Origin: Triatoma infestans | Taxonomy: Eukaryota > Arthropoda > Insecta > Hemiptera > Reduviidae | Length of the DNA: 64,000 nt | Reading direction: 5' to 3' | Assembly: GCA_011037195.1 (NCBI GenBank) | Contig: JAAEAF010003577.1 | Coordinates: 1-64,000 of the forward strand | In this document: positions 56,690-64,000 of the stretch, one piece after another | How the letters are laid out: the number at the start of each line of letters is the position of its first letter | How positions within the stretch are numbered: the first letter of the stretch is position 1 | Notes under the pieces: model-generated | What the model was told of the DNA's origin: nothing | Seen by the model: the letters and a program-made list of their open reading frames with translations, nothing else | The model's database searches: none | Program-made: the position numbers and the translations under genes

Positions 56690-57030
56690 TATTTTTAAAA
56701 TTTTCCCCGAAAAGTTGATTTTAGGGAGATCTGCCGAATTTTGTGGCGAATTCCTTCAATATTATTAACGCTGTCTTCGAAACCTAACTTTGTACTTATA
56801 TTGAAATGATTAACTGAGCTAAAAGTGCCTACTAACCCCACTCTCCAATTCCGCTCTTCTATATTTTTTATGGAAGGACTCTGTAAAAAAAATTACCTAG
56901 TTTAAAGAGAATATGTCGAATATGTAATTGTTCTAACCAGATTTTTTATCGAATTCAAGATACGAATTCTATTTCCGCTGAAAATTCAATTTGGAAAATT
57001 TGACTTAATCGCAAATCTTTACGAGTAAAT
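56690..57030 (+). mobile_element. HINE-like repeat, right part
   Basis: TTTTCCCCGAAAAGTTGATT and TTAGGGAGATC follow the plus-copy order across the jockey insertion. From about 56960 the wording changes to minus-copy phrases (TGAAAATTCAATTTGGAAAA), so two copies or an inversion may meet here. Confidence 0.45.
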
Positions 57031-58235
57031 AATTAACGCTGAAGAAAATAATTGCAATTTAAATAAATACAAAATAATTTTCTGATTCGAAGTTTTTTTT
57101 TAAAAAAAAATATATATTTTCTAATAAATGTTTCTTTTTGTTTCTTTTTTTTTTATTTTTTTATTTTATGTTTTGCTTAGTTATTACTTAATCAAAACAA
57201 TTTTTCACAACGTTTACCTCCTTTTTTATTGTTATTATTTTTAAAAGAGAGAAGAAAATGTTTCTCTCCATTCAGAACAAGTGAATCACTGAGATTAAAT
57301 GTAATAAAAAATCATCCTTTATTTATTTTATTTTGTGTGTTTGTCTGTCTGTGTGTTTATATCTGTGTGCTTTGTTTTATTTTATTTATTTTTTTTTTTT
57401 TACTCTTTTATATTAAATAAAGAACGAAACTTTATGGGAAAGAATGTAGCAATTATTATTTTCTTTTCTTTTTTCTCTGGAAATTAATATAATTTATTTT
57501 TCTTTATATTTTTCTTTCTCTTTCCACAGAAGTAAGAATGTAAATAAATTATAAAGTTGGCCAGTGGGGATGAAGTGTATAAAATGAAATTGTGAGAAAA
57601 AAGATTTTGATGATGATAATAATAATAATATGAATAGAAAATATCAATAAAAGTATTATATTAATAAAATTTACTTTGCTTTAATGGGCATGTACAAAGT
57701 ATGTGGCGGTGACAAGGGAAAGGCGGGGTGAGGTTCGTTAGTCTTCTATTCATCCAGATACATTTTTATTTACTTGATCTAGTTGTGGCTCCAAATCACT
57801 CACTGGTAACCAGGGACCCCCCGTTAATAAGGGTAGCGCCTCAAGAAAAATAATCTCTTTCCCCTGCCGGATATATTTTTCAAGTAGCGGTTTGTCATAT
57901 TTATATTCTATGTTTTTCTTATCAGTAAATTTTTAAAGGTTAAACAACTTTCTAATAGAAATCTGAGGTATTATTTGCTTTTTAATACTTTAATCCGATC
58001 TATATAGAATCAAATCATGATGGTTAAATGATTAGAACGCTGCATATTATGAAGAACTTATCACTCCTCGAAAATAGTTGAGAGTTAATACTTTCAATCA
58101 AGTAATTCAGTGACTCAAATAAAGATTCCAATTTAAGCAATGCGATTTACGATAAAAGAATGGGCCTTTATTGTGAAGAAGAAATCACAAAAATGAAAAA
58201 GTTGGCTGTAAGCCTGATATTCCGTTCCCCGTTGG
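57031..58235. other. AT-rich non-coding stretch
   Basis: T-rich and TG-rich tracts at about 57330-57405 and (AAT)n near 57618-57630. A more balanced patch lies at about 57695-57890. No gene is seen. Confidence 0.45.
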
Positions 58236-58239
58236 TTAT

Positions 58240-58680
58240 GAAAATACATGGTACTCACATGAAGGTTTCGGTCTAATAATTTAAAGTACAACTTTATTAA
58301 AGGTTTTTTCCGGTTTGGGAGGGGGAGGAAACAATTTTCACTAAAACAGCTAGAATGATGTCTCTTTAAAATTCGCATACTCACTAAATACTTAATAAGT
58401 ATATCGGGTTTGCTTGATTAATATGAACCACTTACAGCCTGAATCATTTATTTATTTTAACATTATTGGTTCATTATTTATTTATTTATTTATTTTAACA
58501 TTTATTGGTTCATATTAATCAAGCAAACCCGAAAAACTTTATAAAAAGCAGCCAATAAATTTAACAACAAGCAGCTTATTAAGTATATTAAATTTATTTG
58601 GAAATATTTTCCAGGAAAATTGAATTTTAGGGGGTTTCTGGGAGGGGGGGCGACACTCTTGGACTTCTACGTCACTGGTT
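58240..58680 (+). mobile_element. HINE-like repeat split by a foldback
   Basis: The left half ends TCGCATACTCACTAAATACT. After the foldback the text resumes TTAAATTTATTTGGAAATAT, TTTCCAGGAAAATTGAATTT and a G-rich tract, as in other plus copies. Confidence 0.5.
58404..58572. mobile_element. Short foldback insertion
   Basis: Perfect 27-bp inverted arms (58404-58430, starting TCGGGTTTGCTTGATTAATA, and 58506-58532) enclose 75 bp with a tandem ATTTATTTTAACATTATTGG-type repeat. The likely target duplication is CTTAATAAGTATA (58391-58403) and CTTATTAAGTATA (58574-58586). About 40 bp beyond the right arm belong to the insertion. Confidence 0.65.
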
Positions 58681-58829
58681 ACTTTGCGGGCAATGTCACA
58701 ATCACTTCCATTGAGCCATTGAGCTCAATAGGACGCGTAGGTACTTAAACTAGGAGCACGCTATGAAAAAAACCACCCTCTATTTCCAGGTCTTTTATTG
58801 GAGTAGATATAGGCAAATATTAATAGCTA

Positions 58830-59554
58830 CAACGAATGGAATCACTTTTTTATAAAACTTAGAGATAGAATTAAGTTAGCTATCACAAAAGCAGCAAATA
58901 TTAAGGCGAGGAATTTAGTGTGACGTACAAACTTTCAGTATAATTTGAAAGATGAAGCAGCCTATTTTAATGATAATTTTAATACAAGCGACATAGGACT
59001 GATTATAAAGATGAGAGCTGAGCTATTAAATTTAAACTATAAAAGATATAATAGTGTTATGTCTCAAGTATGCTCAATATGTAATACAAATGAATTGGAG
59101 TCTGTATTTCATTTTATGGCGACATGTCCCATATTGAAGAAAGTATAGCCCAATTGACAGAACGGAAAAAATGGGATGTAGAAAATATTGTAGGATGGCT
59201 CTTAACTACAGGCAACAACTTGTAGCATCAGCTTGTAATCTTATATGAATTTATATTTTGTTTTGTTTTATTGGTCCCAAATTTTTATTTTACTTCAAAA
59301 AAAGATGTTTCAAAAGTCATGTTTTGAAAAAATTGTACTTTTATTTTATTTACTATTTTGTAATTAGAATTTATTGTTATCCGTGTAAATTCCTCTCTCC
59401 CCTGATGGTTTACACCAAGGGTACCTGTCTTTATGTATAGATTATTTCTGTTTCTGTTTTTACGATACAAATAACGATATGATTATTTTCTTTTTATATG
59501 AACATCTTGATAAGTAATGTTTTCTTTTTGTAATGATATTTTAAATAAAGACAG

Positions 59555-59596
<42 letters not shown>

Positions 59597-59600
59597 ATAG
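58830..59600 (+). pseudogene. 5'-truncated LINE 3' end with Cys/His motif
   Basis: The frame reads YNEWNHFFIKLRDRIKLAIT, a stop in KARNLV-RTNFQYN, then the ORF 58945-59148. That ORF holds IIKMRAELLNLNYKRYNS and VCSICNTNELESVFHFMATC, a CX2C...HX4C motif found at the end of LINE ORF2 proteins. After the stop, the trailing segment WDVENIVGWLL lies in another frame. The element closes with TTAAATAAAGACAGTTTG and an (ATT)n tail (59559-59594), the usual microsatellite-like LINE tail. No RT domain is retained. Confidence 0.75.
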
Positions 59601-59629
59601 GTAAATATGGTGTATTATTGATAACTAGG

Positions 59630-59835
59630 CCCCCAATTGTTTGTATTCTTACAAATGTTTCCGCGTCATATAAGCTATATCATTCTTTTCCGAGGCAATT
59701 AACACCAAGTAATCGGCGAACTGAGAGAAAATATAAAATGTGGTACTCCTAATTTTTCTAAATCTTATTTTAGGTAGATATTATTGAAGAATATGGTAAA
59801 GAAAGTGTACACCCTTATTTGAGGTCTTTATTGAC
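59630..59835 (-). pseudogene. LINE reverse-transcriptase scrap with FADY in place of FADD
   Basis: Minus frames read KGCTLSLYHILQ, a stop, and YLPK, then SQFADYLVLIASEKNDIAYM followed by TRKHL. This matches the Q-G-C-x-LS and FADD-LV-LIA motifs of LINE reverse transcriptases. The second catalytic Asp is Tyr (codons at 59720-59709). It is short and isolated, next to but opposite in strand from the LINE tail at 59.6 kb, so it belongs to another insertion. Confidence 0.6.
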
Positions 59836-60093
59836 AGGTATCTATCTATCTTCTCTGCAAGCTACCCTGTCCATTTGGGTTGCCAATCCGCGACTCTTAG
59901 AAACTATATACTTGCCTTTATGAGATACGTGAATATACATATCTTCTGCCGTAAGTGCGACCCATTACACTTAAATGAGAAATTCAGTCATATGTTCTCT
60001 CTCCAGGTCACTATAAATAACATATTTAATTCTCTGTTGGTAAGCTGATTATTCTATCAGCTGTTTTATTATAAAAACAAGGTTTGTAGATCA
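59836..60093. other. Non-coding spacer
   Basis: AT-rich with no recognised feature. Confidence 0.4.
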
Positions 60094-60097
60094 TGTA

Positions 60098-60402
60098 TGT
60101 AATGGCATCCAGCAGAGAGAAGAGAGGCTCTCTCTGGTTAACAGAAACTACTCTCTTGACTTAGGCAGGCTAGAGTGGGAGAACCTGTATATATAAGCCA
60201 GTGAGAATCTATCTAGAGGATATCTATCAGATTCAACCTCTAACATCGCATCGTGTCATATCTCTACTCCCACCTTTTATTCTATCAAAATCATTATAAA
60301 GTCCAGTGCAGTTAGTGTAAACTTATAGTTACATTATAACAGTGTCTTCATATCTCGTTCATTTAATCCAACCTAATTTCTCTCTTCAACAACTCCGTTA
60401 TA
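60098..60402 (+). mobile_element. Solo LTR, family LTR-A
   Basis: It runs TGTAATGG...CCGTTATA, 305 bp, with the 4-bp duplication TGTA on each side (60094-60097 and 60403-60406). It has a TATATATAAGCC promoter-like box and AAGTCCAGTGCAGTTAGTGT. It is the best-preserved copy of the family. Confidence 0.8.
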
Positions 60403-60406
60403 TGTA

Positions 60407-61060
60407 TATACATATCTGTCAATTGTACAAGTGCGGCCAGCTTAAAACCCGCCTTGTTCCTCGCTCGTCTGAGGCTTACGACTCGTATATTCCAAACTAA
60501 CTCACAATAATTCACTAAAAATACTTATAAAAAAGTGAATTAAGTCCTTTTGGGTACAGGAAGCTATTCACTTTTTTTTTGAACATATTTAGAAAATATT
60601 AAACATAGATTTCTGTATATTCTATACTACCAATAGCCAATCATAAAGAAAACATGGAATACAAACGAGAGAAAGAGAGAGAGAGAGAGAGATATATAGT
60701 GAGCCAGTGTGACTAAGTGTGATAGAGTGAGTAGGCGCGGAGAATCCAACATTAGTTACCTGAATATACATATATATATATATAAAACGTTAATCGATGC
60801 GTTAACAATAACTGCGAACGCAAACAAAAGTTTTTTAAAAATTGTTTACTTAGCAAACATTTGGTGGAGAGAAAAAGAAAAACTTTATTGTATATGAATG
60901 TTGTTTATCTTTTATAATCAATGATTGGTCGGTCGGTCTGATCTAGCGACAATGGTGGAACATTTTTTTTTTATTTAGTTTTTTTTTTTCCACTTTTTAA
61001 TTGTTAACAATTTTTGAAGAGATTTTCAACTGTAGCTTATATAAATTTTTGGTTAAAAAG
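60407..61060. other. Non-coding stretch
   Basis: It has a (GA)n tract at about 60666-60690 and (TA)n at 60767-60783. The short ORF at 60709-60897 has no motif. Confidence 0.45.
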
Positions 61061-61061
61061 C

Positions 61062-61690
61062 ATCTGGTATGAAACACTCACATAACTTTCTCTTACTGCA
61101 CATTACATAGTATTGTTTTATGGTTATTACGCAGTTACAGATTTGGCGTATATGATTGAATATAAATTATATGTGTCGTATAATTTAAAAATGTCGTAAC
61201 GGTTCTGGTAACCCGATTTTCTTCAAACTCTGAATTTTAAAACTCTTGATGGCTCCCATTCCTCCCCCCAGAACATCTTTTAAATGAATTTTCCCGGAAA
61301 AATCTTTCAAATAAAAATTATAGCTTTTTAAATGATTAGCTGATATATAATGAGTTTGAAGACAAATCGTTGAAGCTGTTTTTGAGAATATCGCAAACAA
61401 AAAAAAAATAGAAAATATATTTAATAAAGTGGTCAACATCCGGTCCACCGACTTTGATCAAAACTTTATTGCCACATCTCCTGATAGAACCTAAATGAAA
61501 TACCACTTGTCAGCTTCCTAAGATGTTGCTTTTTATGCTGACTAAACACACACACACACACACTTCGCAATTTCTAAAAACCTCTCTTACAGACTCGAGG
61601 AACCACAAAAAGTGTATTTCTGGTGAAAATTCAATTTAGAAAATTTAGAAATGCTTCAGTAAATAAAAGTGTTTTCATAAAATAAATTAT
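61062..61690 (-). mobile_element. HINE-like repeat with right terminus
   Basis: The terminus CTGGTATGAAACACTCACAT is followed by AACTTTCTCTTACTGCA. The interior shows GGTAACCCGATTTTCTTCAA, a C-rich tract, TTCCCGGAAAAATC, a (CA)n run (61548-61563) and AAAATTCAATTTAGAAAATT. The left terminus is degenerate near 61660. Confidence 0.6.
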
Positions 61691-61714
61691 TTGTTGATTA
61701 TTACTTTTGGTAAA

Positions 61715-62840
61715 GGTGAATTAGTTGTAGAAGTTTTGTGCGTACGAAATGGTGACTAGGCATTGTATACCGGTTTACTGATTTACTGGTTAACCGATAA
61801 ATTGACAAAAAAAAAAAAAAGTTCGGTAAACTTACCGGTAAATTTCAAAAATTAATAATTCTGTAAATTAAATTAATTAGTAAATGATTGAAAATAAATT
61901 ATATGTGCATCCGAAATATAATAAAAATGTCGTAACGGTTCTGGTAACCCGATTTTTGAATTAGTAAGTTTTCTGGTAACGCGAATTAGTTGTAGATAGA
62001 TTTGTGCGTATGAAGTGGTGACTAGGGATTGTATACCGGTTTACCGATTTACCGGTTAACCGATAAATTGGCAAAAAAAAAAAAAATTCGGTAAACTTAC
62101 CGATAAATTTCAAAAATTTACCGGTAATTCCATAAATGAAAAATACATACTAGAAATTTTTATGTAGAAAATATTGTGTTTATAGATATTTAAAAGGGCT
62201 AAAGGGACATTGAAAATTAAAAAAAACAGGTAAGTGTAAGCAACATTATACCTAATTAATTATTTTATGTGAGATATTTTTTGTTTAATTTTAATTTAAA
62301 CTTTCTTGGGTTTGAGAGCCACTGTAAATCGTACAGAAACCGCTAGTTACAGTTAGCATAATATGTGATTTGTGCTCGGCAGTTTTTTGAGATTTTTTTA
62401 AAGGTTTAAAATCTTTACAATCAACGTTTTTCTTAAAGAGTAGGTAAATATCTTCTTTTTTAATATTTAAAAATAATAATATGTAAATATTTCACGTATT
62501 TCTTAAATTAATAGCAATTTTGAATACACCACAATATGACAGGATATTATTGCAATATTATTCTAAAATAATATTAAAATTTGAATCTTAAATTATTTTT
62601 TTTACTTCTAACAACTGTTTATAATAATTTAATACAAATATTTTTATTACAAAATTCTAATATTATGTCTTAAAATAGTGTAAAATATGTATTATTCTAA
62701 CAAATTATTTATGTATTATTACAAAAAAAAAACATACAAAATATGTATTATTCTTAAAAAAAAAATTTACCGGTAATTTACCGGTAAACCGGTATTTTAA
62801 TTTTCTTTTACCGAATTACCGGTAAATGAAAAAGTCGGGC
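61715..62840. mobile_element. Element(s) with ACCGGT palindromes, partly duplicated
   Basis: Blocks of TATACCGGTTTAC, ACCGGTTAACCGATAAATT and GGTAAACTTACCG occur at 61766-61843 and again at 62034-62125. A related inverted block (TTTACCGGTAATTTACCGGT) lies at 62766-62826. The right edge reads, on the minus strand, CAGAGGCGACGCTAAATTAC, which resembles hAT-type ends. The interior is AT-rich and non-coding. I infer a MITE-like element duplicated at its left end. The exact termini are unresolved. Confidence 0.45.
61887..61970 (+). repeat. Direct duplicate of HINE-like text
   Basis: ATTATATGTGCATCCGAAAT then AAAAATGTCGTAACGGTTCT and GGTAACCCGATTTT repeats the segment at 61165-61215. Together with the duplicated ACCGGT block this points to a tandem duplication of about 61157-61850 followed by an internal deletion. 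Confidence 0.6.
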
Positions 62841-63200
62841 AGGTAATTTAGCGTCGCCTCTGGTCAATACAGAGCCTTTGATCAATGCGTTCTGGAAATT
62901 CTCTTATCGATCTTTAAAAAATTTGTATAATGTATGTAAGTAGATATATATGTAAAAGTGTTGGTACTGCAGCAGAAAATTAGTAGGTAAATGTGCGACA
63001 GTAGTAAGTCTGGTTTTTTGTCAGTCTATCTGCATTCATCAATTATCTCCGCAGAACATTGGTTTATTATAGTATACAGTTAATAGGTCTCAGAGTCAGT
63101 GCACTTTGATAGTAGGTTGAGCTACCTGCACGGGACGCCAAGATCCCACGATAAATAAAATGGCCAGTCCCATATTATGATTATTAGATTTAAATATTTT
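62841..63200. other. Non-coding spacer
   Basis: No feature recognised. Confidence 0.4.
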
Positions 63201-63202
63201 TT

Positions 63203-63680
63203 ACTTTCTCTTACTCAAAATGTTGTCTTGTAAAAAATGTTTATATTTTTGTACGTTGGCTTGTGTTTATATATATATATATATGTGTGTGTGTGTATGT
63301 GTGACAGTATGCTTAAACTTGGTAATCCATTTAGGAAACTAATATCACATCCGACACGAAGTTTTCGGACAAAATCCAAATGCGACTTTATTTTTAATTT
63401 TTATTTTTACGCAATTTTATCGAAAACAGTTCAAATTATTTTCGGTAAATTTCTTAAACACTGTCTACATTCATAAATATTCACTTTTATTTGAAAAATT
63501 TATTTTGGGAAGGTTCTGGAGAAGACTTCTAAATTTGAAGACAACCGTTTAACCGGAAGTACGACTTTACAGAATAGGTTTTTGAGTTTCTTTTTTTTTT
63601 TTTGTAATTTTTTCGAAACGATTTCCTTTAAACTTCCGCAAAACTCCTTTCCTTGTGGCCGCAAAACTCGAAAAGTAGTC
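63203..63680 (+). mobile_element. HINE-like repeat with left terminus
   Basis: It starts TACTTTCTCTTACTC, followed by a (TA)n/(TG)n core at about 63267-63300, ACTTGGTAATCCATTTAGGA, CACTTTTATTTGAAAAATTT and ACCGGAAGTACGACTTTACA. No right terminus is seen. Confidence 0.55.
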
Positions 63681-64000
63681 GATGGATTGACTTCAAATTT
63701 TTACACAATGTTGCATTTCTATATAAAGAGTGTTTATATATACTTTTTATTCCGAAGTTCCCACGGAAACGGGAAATTCCGAGCGTTTCGCGAGGTTAGC
63801 AGAAATAGACAGACGCAGACGCGTTGCGATCGTGGCGCGCTCTCTGATTCTCGTTCTCAACTACTTATAAGTACCTTTCACCACCACCAGTCTCGAAGTA
63901 CCTCACACCAGTCTCACGCAGTATTAGTAGACAAGGTATTCCAAAGCATCGAAACAAATTATCAAAATCACGCATGGTTAAGCGGAAGAGCCATTCTCCC
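63681..64000. other. Less AT-biased tail of the window
   Basis: A GC-richer block at about 63770-63850 (CGTTTCGCGAGG, GCGTTGCGATCGTGGCGCGC) has no ORF. Its left part (AAACTCGAAAAGTAGTCGAT) reads like another dispersed repeat. It continues past the window. Confidence 0.35.

Overview
The window looks like a gene-poor, repeat-rich stretch of a large, A+T-rich arthropod genome, most likely insect. I base this on jockey-, RTE- and R1/jockey-type LINE remnants, mariner transposases, a tRNA-derived SINE, Ty3/gypsy-type gag, Penelope-like hammerhead motifs, a DINE-1-like repeat family, abundant (AT)n and (ATT)n tracts, and the absence of operons or ribosome binding sites. I recognise no intact host gene. 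Almost every recognisable protein is a decayed fragment of a selfish element, so the window is best read as a layered record of insertions.

The dominant element is a non-coding repeat family here called HINE-like. It has a 15-bp subterminal inverted repeat (ACTTTCTCTTACTCC / GGAGTAAGAGAAAGT), a (TG)n-bearing core with tandem blocks, and a short stem-loop GTGTGA-loop-TCACAC just beyond the right repeat. The best copy is at 19238-20217. About fourteen more partial copies lie on both strands, and many host later insertions: a TRIM at 8228-9656, a solo LTR at 27804-28109, two LINEs plus a Penelope-like piece at 44044-46302, jockey LINEs at about 52.6-53.2 kb and 55.0-56.7 kb, and a foldback at 58404-58572.

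Layout. 0-3.4 kb: a minus-strand Ty3/gypsy remnant (LTR, primer-site region, SAP-like domain plus Gag, protease). 4.4-5.7 kb: two unassigned minus-strand ORF traces. 5.8-12.5 kb: HINE copies and two TRIM-like LTR elements in inverted orientation. 12.5-19 kb: AT-rich sequence with one mariner scrap. 19-29 kb: HINE copies, three LINE traces, a SINE scrap and a solo LTR. 29-33.4 kb: a solo LTR, then mostly single-copy-looking DNA with a GC-richer patch near 33.0-33.2 kb. 33.5-35.1 kb: a mariner split by a SINE, then a hammerhead-like motif. 37.6-38.4 kb: a large foldback with hammerhead-like motifs in both arms. 39.3-42.5 kb: one SINE, then a SINE split by a solo LTR. 43.6-46.4 kb: a nested stack. 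49-50.8 kb: jockey and RTE LINE fragments. 52-57 kb: inverted jockey copies. 58-64 kb: LINE ends, a solo LTR, a duplicated block carrying ACCGGT palindromes, and two more HINE copies.

The coding remnants show expected catalytic motifs (retropepsin DTG, RNase H D/E/D/D, mariner three-Asp set, LINE reverse transcriptase motifs), but most are interrupted by stops, frame changes or active-site substitutions. Nothing here appears to encode a complete, currently autonomous element. The most unusual signals are the hammerhead-ribozyme-like folds with self-complementary stem III, the SAP-Gag arrangement, the HINE-like architecture, and several insertions whose target-site duplications can be read directly.
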